Notes: generated by a model not told the origin, from the letters alone. A stretch of DNA of 11,974 nucleotides from Eggerthellaceae bacterium (GCA_003452695.1 DMNP01000394.1:189-12162); one strand, 5' to 3'; counted from the stretch's first letter, positions 1-6,936 are shown. Numbers and translations: made by a program.

Positions 1-345
1 CCCGCCCCGCCCGCGCGCCAGCCAGCTCCCCACCGCCTCGAGCTCCGAGCCGCCCGCCCCGAACACCCGAGCGCCAGCCAGCCTCACATCGCCTGAGCTC
101 CAACCAACCCCGCATCGCCCGAGCTCCAGCCAACCCCGCATCGCCCGAGCTTCACCAACCCCGAACACACGACAGCCGGCCAGCCCGCTCCATCCAGGCG
201 TCAGCCCCGCTTCACCCGCGCGCCAGGCGGTCCGTCCCGCCCCGAACACCCGGGCACCAGCCCCGCACCACCCGTGCGCCAGGCCCGCGCAACGCGGGCG
301 CCAGACCGTCAGTTTCAGCCCAGGTTTCAAATGCCTCTTCGCCGA
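1..345. other. C-rich gene-free stretch
   Basis: No credible gene is visible on either strand. The plus strand is strongly biased to C over G, with many degenerate CCAGCC, CCCCGC and GAACACCC words. Open frames exist here only because the composition is poor in stop codons; they have no ribosome binding site and no recognisable domain. A short 26-bp tandem repeat lies inside (annotated separately). The stretch leads directly into the hairpin array that starts at 348, so the two may form one intergenic repeat region. The left window edge cuts it, so its full extent is unknown. Confidence 0.6.
87..164. repeat. 26-bp degenerate tandem repeat, three units
   Basis: Three consecutive units begin with CATCGCC at 87, 113 and 139, an exact 26-bp period. 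Each reads roughly CATCGCCCGAGCTCC followed by a CCAACCCCG-like end. The third unit is degenerate (GAGCTTCACC) and runs into CGAACAC. A 26-bp period is not a multiple of three, which argues against a repeat-protein gene. Function unknown. Confidence 0.75.
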
Positions 346-347
346 GG

Positions 348-778
348 GAGGCATAACAGGTTCCTGTTAAGCCTCCTGCTCGTTGGCCCGCTCGACGTTC
401 TTCCCCGCGACCAGGAATCTTGCAATCCCACTGTTGCGCGCGGAATGCGGCAGGGCATAATAGCGCCCCGTTATGCCATCCGCCCCCCGTGAGCTTCCCC
501 GCGACCAGGGCTTTCGCAATTCCGCTGCTGCCCGCGTGGTCCAGCGGGGCAAAACAAGCTCCTATTTTGCCCCTCGCCCGTCGCCCCTCGGTCGCGCTTT
601 CCCGCGACCAGGGCTTTCGGGATTTCGCCTTCGAACGCAAGATGCGGCGGGGCATAATAGCGTGCTGTTATGCCATCCGCTTTCCTAACAGGCTGCGAGG
701 TGGCGCTCCGGACTGCGGAAATCCGCGGTCGGCGTGCAGGCATCCCGCGGAAAGGGCATAACAGCGCCCCGTTATGCC
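348..778. repeat. Array of five hairpin repeats at ~100-bp spacing
   Basis: Five inverted repeats are spaced 92-105 bp apart. (1) 348-375: 13-nt arms with one mismatch, GAGGCATAACAGG with CCTGTTAAGCCTC. (2) 454-477: arms GGCATAA/TTATGCC. (3) 546-573: arms GGGGCAAAA/TTTTGCCCC. (4) 651-674: arms GGCATAA/TTATGCC. (5) 755-778: arms GGCATAAC/GTTATGCC. Loops in 2 and 5 share AGCGCCCC. Between hairpins a second conserved block, CGCGACCAGG, begins at 406, 500 and 603; the last two copies continue as GCTTTCG. The unit is therefore hairpin plus spacer plus block plus spacer, with sequence drift. Open frames crossing it on both strands encode the same peptide words again and again (HNGALLCP and ALVAGK on minus, GHNSAPLC on plus), which shows repeat DNA rather than a gene. 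It could be a dispersed REP/MITE-like intergenic element amplified in tandem; the function is unknown. Confidence 0.8.
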
Positions 779-808
779 ACCGGCCTTCCCAGGTGCCCTG
801 TTCCTGCA

Positions 809-1138
809 GTGAACTGCACCCCGGAACTTGCAGGCTCGGGGTATGTGAGGCGTTTCGGCTATGATTCAAGGGGCAACCTAGCGATAATCGTCAGCGCGTA
901 TGCGCGAGAAAACACCACGTACAAGACCTTCTATAAGAACACTTACAAGTACGGTCGACTGGTCCAGCAGAGAATCCGGGACGGTTCTTCGGGGGCGTCT
1001 TCCTCGATTCGCCAGTATCAGTACAAGTACAAGTACAAGAAGGTCTCCGTTCCGAAGAAATACGTGGCGCAGGTGAAGAGACAGCAGTGGGCCCTGCTCA
1101 ATCCGAATGCGAGTTTCGTGTTCCCACCTTTCTTCTAA
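809..1138 (+). pseudogene. C-terminal remnant of a YD-repeat-like surface protein
   Basis: This frame ends at a TAA after 109 codons. It contains FGYDSRGNL followed by Tyr/Lys/Arg-rich strands (TYKTFYKNTYKYG, YQYKYKYKK) and a tail VKRQQWALLNPN. The [FY]xYDxxGN word is typical of YD/RHS-style repeats and of the lipoproteins built from them in gut Coriobacteriia; that family link is my inference. Upstream, the frame runs without a start signal into the hairpin array: the GTG at 809 has no ribosome binding site, and ATG 734 lies inside repeat DNA. I therefore read it as the tail of a longer gene whose 5' part was lost or replaced. Base composition is less GC-rich than the core genes. It could instead be a small intact gene of unknown function; confidence in coding origin is moderate. 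Confidence 0.5.
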
Positions 1139-1376
1139 ATGCTAAGAAGCAGAGCGTCTGACGCCAAGTGCGAAAGACGAATTGCCTGTTCAGAAGGCTG
1201 TTGATGATACGTTGCGCCAGGGATAGCGCATCATTTTCTCGGGAGGGTTATCTTCAGGAGCTTCAACGATCGCCAGTCGCTGCATTTCCATGCGCGTTAT
1301 CGGGGACGCAACGTGATGGCTAGCCTTCGTCGGAAAGAGCGGGGTGCATGACATGACGCGCCTGCTAGACGGGGAC

Positions 1377-1397
1377 GCGTTGCGTGCAGCGCAACGC
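1377..1397. repeat. Perfect 8-bp hairpin flanked by CTAGAC
   Basis: Arms GCGTTGCG (1377-1384) and CGCAACGC (1390-1397) enclose the 5-nt loop TGCAG. The word CTAGAC occurs just before and just after it, as a direct repeat. No T tract follows, so it is not a canonical intrinsic terminator. A protein-binding site or RNA structure is possible. Confidence 0.55.
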
Positions 1398-1529
1398 CTA
1401 GACGAACTGATTTATGCTGTCGGGCCCAGGGTGCGCAGGGCGAGTGCTCCTCAACTGAAAACCGAATGTGCTTGCTGACGTGGGAAAATGAAGTTTGAAG
1501 GCGAAGCGCGCCGTCCTGCACGGCCTGGG

Positions 1530-1596
1530 CCGGCATAATGGATCAGTGCTTACCGAGGAACATTCGGCTCTGCATGGCTTGTTTTCGGTATGCCGG
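1530..1596. repeat. Long-spaced inverted repeat CCGGCATA/TATGCCGG
   Basis: CCGGCATA (1530-1537) is repeated inverted as TATGCCGG (1589-1596). A nested pair TACCGA (1551-1556) and TCGGTA (1585-1590) shares the right arm, so two alternative pairings compete for it. The left arm extends to GGCATAAT, the same core as the hairpins at 454 and 651, so it may be a diverged relative of that repeat. Confidence 0.4.
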
Positions 1597-1719
1597 ATTG
1601 GCCGGGAGGCATCGACATGGCGTCCGAACGACTATGCGTCGCTTGAGTGTCCTTGTAAGAGTTTCCGGTTTCTGATCCATGTTTTTGGCGTGCTCAGGGG
1701 TGACAATCTGGAACCCCCC

Positions 1720-1747
1720 TTGTTTTTGAATGCGGAAAGGGTTAAAA
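1720..1747 (+). promoter_or_regulatory. Candidate promoter for the lipoprotein gene
   Basis: TTGTTT (1720-1725) and TTAAAA (1742-1747) are spaced by 16 bp, about 40 bp before the lipoprotein start. The match is imperfect and was chosen by eye. The AT content here is higher than in the surroundings, which supports a promoter in this area. Confidence 0.35.
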
Positions 1748-1784
1748 AGGAACAGCATTTGCAACCAAGGGTGAGGAGAGAGAA

Positions 1785-2849
1785 ATGCTCAAAAACAAGT
1801 TAGTAGTAGTTGCGATGGCTGGCATGCTCGCCATGTGCGTTGGCCTAACGGCCTGCGGTGGCGGCAATGCGTCCAGCTCGTCTGCGGCCGCTTCCGGCTC
1901 TGCTGCCGCCAGCTCCGCAGCAACCACGAGCTCCGCTGCCGCCAGCTCCGCAGCTTCCACGAGCTCTGCTGCTGCCAGCTCGGCTGCCACCACGAGCTCG
2001 GCTGCCGCCAGCTCCGCCGCTGCTTCCAGCGCAGCTGCAAGCACCACCGTCGCCTTCTGGGAGGGCACGCTCAACGACGGCTCGTCGGTAAGCTTCAAGG
2101 ACGACCCGGCAATCGGCATGGCTGGCATCCTGGTCGTGAAGGAAGACCTCTCTAACGGCGACCTGTGGGTTGGCACCTCCAGGGCCGATGGCAATAACGC
2201 GTTCATCGTCACGGATGCCGAGACTGGCAGGACCATCCGCTACGTCGTCAACGAGAGCTCCGACGACCTGATGAGGATCGAACTGGACGGCTATGGCGTG
2301 GTCGACCTCAGGCCGGTCACCGAGGCGCAGTACAATGCGTTCGTGCAGAAGCTCGAGAAAGCTGGCAAGAAGCTCGAGAAGAAGTACGCGAAGCAAGCCA
2401 AGAAGCTCATGGAGCGCTTCAACGCCCTCGATGATTCCACGGTCCTCTTCTGGGACGGCACGCTCGCAAACGGCAACTACGTCAGCTTCATGGACGATTC
2501 GAGCAAGGGCGTGGCTTTCCTTTCCGTCATCAAGCCGGACTACTCCAACGGCATGGTGTGGTATGGCAACTATAATGCCGACGCTGAAGGCAAGGTCATG
2601 ACCCTCAGGGACGAAGAGTCTGGCCAGACCGTGGCTTACCAGGTTCTCGAGAGCACCGACGACTCCATGAAGATGCACATCGATTGGTACGGCGATGTCG
2701 AGCTGAAGCCGGTCACCAAGGCCGATTTCGAGAAGTATGTCGAAGAGGTCTCCAAGTACGCGAGCCAGACTTCGAGCAGCGCCTCTGCTAGCAGCGCATC
2801 CGCTAGCAGCGAGGCTGCAAGCAGTGAGTCCGCATCTGCAGCCAACTAA
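1785..2849 (+). CDS. Lipoprotein with two tandem copies of an unrecognised domain
   Basis: The 354-residue product starts at an ATG with a good GAGGAGAG site four bases upstream. Residues 1-24 form a lipoprotein signal: basic start, hydrophobic core, lipobox LTAC with Cys24 as lipidation site, then GGG. Residues 28-86 are a Ser/Ala/Thr linker encoded by a 33-bp DNA repeat. Two homologous domains follow, starting near Trp92 and Trp223. Each contains FW[ED]GTL, an xxVSFxDD strand, DxSNGxxW, ESG/ETGxT, ESxDDxM, a YGxVxLxPVT motif and an aromatic end. A Lys/Glu-rich, probably coiled-coil segment (about 187-213) joins them. Residues 325-354 are a second Ser/Ala/Glu tail. I do not recognise the domain; the beta-rich pattern suggests an anchored extracytoplasmic binding or structural protein. 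A strong terminator directly downstream makes it a single-gene unit. Confidence 0.93.
   Translation: MLKNKLVVVAMAGMLAMCVGLTACGGGNASSSSAAASGSAAASSAATTSSAAASSAASTSSAAASSAATTSSAAASSAAASSAAASTTVAFWEGTLNDGSSVSFKDDPAIGMAGILVVKEDLSNGDLWVGTSRADGNNAFIVTDAETGRTIRYVVNESSDDLMRIELDGYGVVDLRPVTEAQYNAFVQKLEKAGKKLEKKYAKQAKKLMERFNALDDSTVLFWDGTLANGNYVSFMDDSSKGVAFLSVIKPDYSNGMVWYGNYNADAEGKVMTLRDEESGQTVAYQVLESTDDSMKMHIDWYGDVELKPVTKADFEKYVEEVSKYASQTSSSASASSASASSEAASSESASAAN
1919..2017 (+). repeat. 33-bp tandem repeat encoding the Ser/Ala linker
   Basis: Three in-frame units of 33 bp (from 1919, 1952 and 1985) contain CCACGAGCTC and GCCAGCTC and encode 11-residue units of the type AATTSSAAASS. The middle unit carries AAST. 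The run continues as degenerate SSAAA codons to about 2042. Such repeats can change copy number, altering the length of the lipoprotein linker; that effect is inference. Confidence 0.75.
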
Positions 2850-2887
2850 GGCGCATAGCGGCCTAGCTGAACAAGCGCACGCTTTAG

Positions 2888-2922
2888 AAGTGCCGGGGCA
2901 AGGAGCGCCCCGGCACTTTTTT
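2888..2922 (+). terminator. Strong intrinsic terminator after the lipoprotein gene
   Basis: Arms GTGCCGGGGC (2890-2899) and GCCCCGGCAC (2907-2916) pair perfectly around a 7-nt loop. Six T bases follow (2917-2922), and the flanking AA/TT extends the stem. It lies 38 bp after the lipoprotein stop codon. Confidence 0.95.
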
Positions 2923-3111
2923 ATGTGCACGCCTGCAACCTTGCGCCTGTAACCAGGTCGGTCGCTGTGATCGACATGCGCACCTGCGATGGAAGCGCCT
3001 AAATCTGTGTACACTAAACGCACCCCCTCCCGCCTTCGGAAGGGTTTTTGGACAGCTTCGCAGGGACAGTCTGCCTTTGAAAACTGGGGGGAATTGGCTG
3101 GCAACTGTCCT

Positions 3112-3140
3112 GGTTGTTTCCGTCGCGTCTGTGGCATAAT
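3112..3140 (+). promoter_or_regulatory. Candidate promoter for the NEAT/FMN-binding protein gene
   Basis: CATAAT (3135-3140) is a good -10 candidate. Upstream lie GGTTGT (3112-3117, 17-bp spacing) or TTGTTT (3114-3119, 15-bp spacing), both weak -35 boxes. It sits immediately before the palindrome at 3143 and about 50 bp before the start codon. The remaining bases between the preceding terminator and this point (2923-3111) show only a weak GGACAGT/ACTGTCC inverted repeat (3064-3070 and 3104-3110) and no gene. Confidence 0.45.
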
Positions 3141-3142
3141 GC

Positions 3143-3170
3143 TCATAAGTAAGGTAATGCTAACTTATGA
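3143..3170. promoter_or_regulatory. 28-bp palindromic operator candidate
   Basis: TCATAAGT (3143-3150) and ACTTATGA (3163-3170) are perfect inverted copies. Two further base pairs inside each arm also match (AG and CT), giving AAGTnAGnnnnnnCTnACTT at the core. It lies just downstream of the candidate -10 box, where a repressor would block transcription, and 21 bp before the start codon. Because the gene carries NEAT-like and FMN-binding domains, an iron- or heme-responsive regulator is a reasonable guess; the sequence is not a clear Fur or DtxR consensus. Confidence 0.6.
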
Positions 3171-3191
3171 TGTGTGCACTAGGAGGCACTG

Positions 3192-5266
3192 ATGACCAGG
3201 AATCGGTTTGGCGGAAAAGGGCTGGCGATTGCGAAGGGGCTGGCAATGGCGTGCGTCGTCGCGTGCCTAGCGCTAAAGCCCGGCGGACTGACAGTGGGGG
3301 ATGCGGGCGTTGCGCTCGGAGTTGCCGCCGACGACGGGGCGGCGCTGCGCCAGCGATAATCGCGGAGCAATCGGGCACGGAGCTTTCCCCGGGTGTCTAC
3401 ACCGTTCCCATTGCGCTGATGAAGGAGAACGACCATGCTGCGAGCTCGGCTGCGGCGGCTGCGTTCGCCAATGAGGCACGGCTTTCGGTGGCCTCGGGCG
3501 GCGTTGCAACGCTTACGGTGGATGTGCAGCCCATCGCGATTGGCGGCCTGATTGGTTATGCCTCGAACTACCTGGTCTACCAGGGAGATTCCACTAAATC
3601 CGAGACCTAGCCTGCCACGGTCACCGCGTGGGCGCGCTCCGATGGCGCCACGCCGCAGCTCGATGCGAACGGCAACCCGGTGCCAGCGACCATCAGCTTC
3701 TCTATCCCCGATGTATCGCTGAACGGCGTGTACCTGAACATGTTCGTCGACGTCATGGGCGCGGCACCCAACGCATGGATGCGCATCGACTACGACCGCG
3801 CGGTGCTCGAAGGCCAGCCCGTCGTGTACTCCGGCACGTCGCACGTCGATCAGTTCGGCGGCTACGACGTGAACGTGGACGTCACGGTGCAGGGCGGCAT
3901 CATCCAAGGGCTGGCGATTTCAGGTGCGAACTATGCCGGTTCCGACGCCGCGTACAACGAGAACGTGAAGATGACTGCTGCCATCGAGGGCATGAAGGAC
4001 AAGTGGAACGGCATGTGGATCGGCCACGGCCATTCCAACGCCGAGGCGCTGTACAAGGCCGGCGGCGAGCAGCTGGACACCGTTTCGGGCGCGACGTATT
4101 CATGCAAGTCTATCCGCGACGCCGTGATGAACGCGCTGGGCATCAGCTGGACCGACGAGGTAATCAACGTGCCGAGCGCCCCGCTTGCCGCGGGAACGTA
4201 TTCGGTGAACGCGTCGTACTACACCGACATCGTGCTTCACCAGCTGCTGGGCACCGAAAACGTTCCCGCAACGTTGCGCGTTGCCAAGGACGGGTCGATG
4301 CAGATCGAGCTTGACCTGGTGAACGGTACGGCGCGCGAGCCTCTGTACACGACGGCCGTGAACGGCTACTACGAGGCAAACGACGCATCCGGGGCGATTT
4401 TGCGCGCGGGCATGACTGAGACGATGGGCGCGGTTGATTATTCCGATGCGTACTTCCCGGCGGGCACAAAGGTGGTCACGCACCTGAGCCTTCCGCTGGT
4501 TGGTGGGCTGGCCAGGGAATACGCGACGCAGGCTCGCTTGTACGTGCCGGTCATGAACGCGCTGTCGGGCGAGGAGAACGGCATCGTGTTCGACAACGGG
4601 CGTTTCGATGTGAACGCCTATGTGAAGGTGTACTGGGATTCGGCGAAGCTGGTGAAGGCCGACGAGGGCGGTTCGGGTGAAGATGCGGACGCGGCGGCGG
4701 AAATGAAGGCCAAGCGGGCTGCGGCCGAGCTTGCGGCCGCCAAGGCGCAGAAGCTTTCCAGCGCGAAGGCCTACAGGAAGGCGTTCGGCGCGAAGGCATT
4801 CAGTCTGAACGCGAAGAGCTCGTGTGCGGGCGCTGTGCTTTCGTTCAAGTCGTCGAACAAGAAGGTCGCGGTCGTCAGCCGAGCCGGCAAGGTCACGTTG
4901 AAGGTACCGGGGAGCGCCATGATCACCGTGACGTCGAAGGCCGTTGCGAGCGGCAAGACCTTCACCAAGACGATGAAGGTTTCGGTGAAGGTGACGCTCG
5001 GGAAGGCGAGCCTTACCGCCAAGACGAAATCCGCGAAGGCGGGCACGGTAACCGTGGCCTGGAAAAAGGTGAAGGGCGCTAAAGGCTATCAGGTGAAGGT
5101 GGGCAAGAAGACCTATACCGTGAAATCCGCGAAGGCCGCGAAGGTGACGGTTTCCGCTGCGAAGGGCAAGTCGGTTGAAGTGCGCGTGCGCGCCTGGTCA
5201 GACGCTTCCGGCAAGCGCGTCTATGGCTCGTGGAGCAAAGCCTGCACCGTGAAGGTGCGCGCATAA
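3192..5266 (+). pseudogene. Exported NEAT/FMN-binding/Big-2/Fn3 surface protein, disrupted twice
   Basis: Starting at ATG 3192 (AGGAGG seven bases upstream), the frame gives a signal peptide, residues 1-46, with likely cleavage after VAA. It then stops at TAA 3357. The rest of the protein reads on in the next frame; adding one G to the GGGG tract at 3336-3339 joins them. A TAG at 3608-3610 then interrupts that frame. Repaired, the product is about 691 residues. It has a NEAT-like domain at about 65-204 (LSPGVYTVPI start, VYLNMFVD strand) and an FMN-binding domain at about 214-320, with SGATYS at 4085-4102 whose Thr is the expected flavin attachment residue. A second NEAT-like region (about 327-487, AAGTYSV start) is followed by an Ala/Glu/Lys helix, a Big-2-like domain (about 533-605) and an Fn3-like, Lys-rich end. 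NEAT domains bind heme in Gram-positive surface proteins and covalent flavin domains pass electrons, so a role in heme or iron handling or extracellular redox is inferred. No LPxTG motif or membrane anchor is visible. Fragments from later starts (GTG 3680) are unlikely to be exported. Confidence 0.85.
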
Positions 5267-5278
5267 CGCTGCAAGGAT

Positions 5279-5311
5279 GATGTGGAAAAGGGTCAGACCC
5301 TTTTCCACATC
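5279..5311. terminator. Perfect 15-bp hairpin between surface gene and pyrH
   Basis: Arms GATGTGGAAAAGGGT (5279-5293) and ACCCTTTTCCACATC (5297-5311) are perfectly complementary with a CAG loop. The first arm begins 12 bp after the stop of the surface-protein gene. There is no classical T run after it, but both arms contain an A4/T4 block, so it could work as a bidirectional terminator. It may equally be an intergenic repeat element. Terminator function is inferred from position. Confidence 0.65.
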
Positions 5312-5392
5312 CATCTCCGTGTTTTGCGCGCTGCCAGGGCTGTGGACGGCAACCAAAGGCCATCGCGCCATCCGCACCGCTGCAGCGGCCCC

Positions 5393-5421
5393 TTTTTGTT
5401 GCGCGGTGTTTCGGGTAATAT
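5393..5421 (+). promoter_or_regulatory. Candidate pyrH promoter
   Basis: TTTTTG (5393-5398) and TAATAT (5416-5421) are separated by 17 bp and lie about 40 bp before the pyrH start, after the hairpin at 5279. The -10 match is good and the -35 match moderate. It would begin the pyrH-frr transcript. Confidence 0.45.
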
Positions 5422-5459
5422 GGAATCTATCCGGAACGAAGCGCGAGGAAGGTGGACCC

Positions 5460-6176
5460 ATGGCGCACGACTACAAGTACAAACGCGTGCTTCTGAAACT
5501 ATCGGGCGAGGCCTTGGCGGGAGACCTCGGATACGGAATCGACCCAAAGGTCGTCGAAGACCTGGCCGAGCAGATCGGCGAAGTGGTCCATGACGGCATC
5601 GAGGTGGCCATCGTGGTCGGGGGCGGCAACATCTTCCGCGGCCTTGCCGGTTCCGCCGAAGGCATGGACCGCTCGCAGGCAGACTACATCGGCATGCTGG
5701 CAACCGTCATGAACTCTCTGGCGCTTCAAGACGCCTTCGAGCGCCACGGCATTCCCAGCCGCGTGCAATCGGCCATTAACATGCTGCAGGTCTCCGAGCC
5801 CTACATCCGCCGCCGCGCGCTCCGCCATATGGAAAAGGGCCGCGTCGTCGTTTTGGCGGCTGGCACCGGCAATCCCTATTTCACCACCGACACCACTGCC
5901 GCATTGCGCGCCTGCGAGCTGGATGTGGACTGCCTTATGAAGGCGACCAAGGTCGATGGCGTATACGACAGCGACCCCGTGAAGAACCCCGATGCCATGA
6001 AGTTCGATCGCATCAGCTACATGGAGGTCCTGAACCGTGGGCTGAACGTAATGGATGCCACGGCGACGTCGCTGTGCATGGACAACAACATGCCCATGAT
6101 CGTGTTCGACCTTACCGTGAACGGAAACATATCCCGCGCCCTGAAGGGTGAAAACGTCGGGACGACAGTAGAGTAG
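5460..6176 (+). CDS. pyrH: UMP kinase (uridylate kinase)
   Basis: PyrH phosphorylates UMP to UDP with ATP in the cytoplasm, in pyrimidine nucleotide synthesis. The 238-residue product has the usual family length. Seen motifs are LLKLSGEAL at residues 11-19, the glycine-rich [10 protein letters not shown] from residue 52, [32 protein letters not shown], the [17 protein letters not shown] loop and the C-terminal MPMIVFDL strand, all diagnostic of bacterial hexameric UMP kinases. The ATG at 5460 was chosen because [17 protein letters not shown] matches the normal N-terminus and AGGAAGG lies seven bases upstream. The frame is open back to 5277, but that extension crosses the hairpin and is not coding. 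It is followed 68 bp later by frr, the usual neighbour; the gap contains a small CGTTCC/GGAACG hairpin. Confidence 0.97.
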   Translation: MAHDYKYKRVLLKLSGEALAGDLGYGIDPKVVEDLAEQIGEVVHDGIEVAIVVGGGNIFRGLAGSAEGMDRSQADYIGMLATVMNSLALQDAFERHGIPSRVQSAINMLQVSEPYIRRRALRHMEKGRVVVLAAGTGNPYFTTDTTAALRACELDVDCLMKATKVDGVYDSDPVKNPDAMKFDRISYMEVLNRGLNVMDATATSLCMDNNMPMIVFDLTVNGNISRALKGENVGTTVE

Positions 6177-6244
6177 CAAGGCGTTCCTCCAACGGAACGG
6201 TTCAAGGAAAGCCGCCGGCGAAGGTGGCAGAATGGGGGCAAACC

Positions 6245-6805
6245 ATGGAAGTGGACGAAATCCTGATAAATGCCGAGGAGCGCATGGAAAACGCGCTGAC
6301 CGCCCTCGGCAACGCGTTCGGCAGCGTGCGCACCGGCCGCGCCAACGGTCGCGTGCTCGACCGCATAAAGGTGGACTACTACGGCGCCATGACGCCGATT
6401 AACCAGCTTGCCGGCATAAAGACCCCCGATGCCCACCTGCTCGTAATCGAGCCCTGGGACAAAAGCTCGCTGAAGGCCATCGAGAAGGCCATCCAAGAAA
6501 GCGATCTGGGCGTAACGCCCTCCAACGACGGTGCCGTCATCCGCCTGCCGTTCCCCGCGCTTACCGAGGAACGTCGCCGCGAGCTGGTGAAGCAATGCAA
6601 AGGCTATGCCGAAGACGCGCGCGTCTCCATCCGCAACGCTCGCCGCGACGCCAACGCCACCCTGGCCAAAGCCGAGAAAGACAGCGAGATAACCGAAGAC
6701 GACCAGTCCCGTGCCGAAAAGGAAGTTCAAAAGCTTACCGACACCTACATCGGCAAGGTTGAAGACGCCTTCAAGGCCAAAGAAGCCGAAGTGATGGAGA
6801 TATAG
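6245..6805 (+). CDS. frr: Ribosome recycling factor
   Basis: RRF acts with EF-G and IF3 to split the post-termination ribosome complex. The 186-residue product has the normal length and recognisable landmarks. These are the N-terminal helix with VRTGRAN (residues 28-34), the VDYYGAMTPINQLA segment entering domain II, PWDKSSLKAIEKAI, SDLGVTPSNDG, IRLPFPALTEERRREL and the C-terminal helices with VSIRNARRDAN and a final EAEVMEI. I chose ATG 6245, with GGGGG six bases upstream, over the in-frame GTG at 6224: MEVDEILINAEERM matches the family N-terminus and the earlier start would add seven unconserved residues. It probably shares a transcript with pyrH. Confidence 0.97.
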   Translation: MEVDEILINAEERMENALTALGNAFGSVRTGRANGRVLDRIKVDYYGAMTPINQLAGIKTPDAHLLVIEPWDKSSLKAIEKAIQESDLGVTPSNDGAVIRLPFPALTEERRRELVKQCKGYAEDARVSIRNARRDANATLAKAEKDSEITEDDQSRAEKEVQKLTDTYIGKVEDAFKAKEAEVMEI

Positions 6806-6936
6806 GGGTATGTCGTTCTACCAAGCCGACGCTGCGGGCGCACGTGGTGCCAGGGGTGGGTAGCCGCGAGGGTGGTTTTGCGGTATGGTGTCAGGGTGCA
6901 CGGTAGTCGAAGTCGATCTCGAGAGGGCGGGGCAGC

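Larger units (their letters stand above)
1139..1784. other. Intergenic stretch with no convincing gene
   Basis: Short open frames occur on both strands (1297-1536 minus, 1495-1803 plus), but they lack ribosome binding sites, recognisable domains and coding-like composition, and the plus one overlaps the start of the lipoprotein gene. The stretch holds two inverted repeats (1377-1397 and 1530-1596) and the upstream region of the lipoprotein gene. The remainder is unexplained. Confidence 0.55.

Noticed and set aside
348..778. CRISPR array or attC-like integron cassettes for the hairpin repeats.
   Set aside because: Units are palindromic hairpins about 100 bp apart with drifting arms; there are no identical 25-37-bp direct repeats with unique equal spacers, no cas genes, and no cassettes or integron-type integrase.
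212..869. Open frames on both strands across the repeat region (for example 212-655 and 471-869 on minus) as small proteins.
   Set aside because: Their sequences are translations of the repeated DNA, recur in several frames, and have no ribosome binding sites or domains.
3020..3055. An intrinsic terminator at the CCTTCGGAAGG plus T5 sequence upstream of the NEAT gene.
   Set aside because: The stem is only four base pairs with mismatches beyond it, and there is no gene for it to end after the strong terminator at 2888.
1845..3146. A 433-residue open frame on the minus strand.
   Set aside because: It lies antisense to the well-supported lipoprotein gene, crosses its terminator, and its residues mirror the Ser/Ala codons.
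3608..3610. TAG as a recoded sense codon (for example pyrrolysine).
   Set aside because: TAG is the normal stop of pyrH, frr, uppS, cdsA and the LysR gene here, and the same gene also carries a frameshift; mutation or sequencing error is simpler.
6810..6863. A 17-codon leader-type frame between frr and uppS.
   Set aside because: It has no well-placed ribosome binding site and no recognisable attenuator structure downstream.
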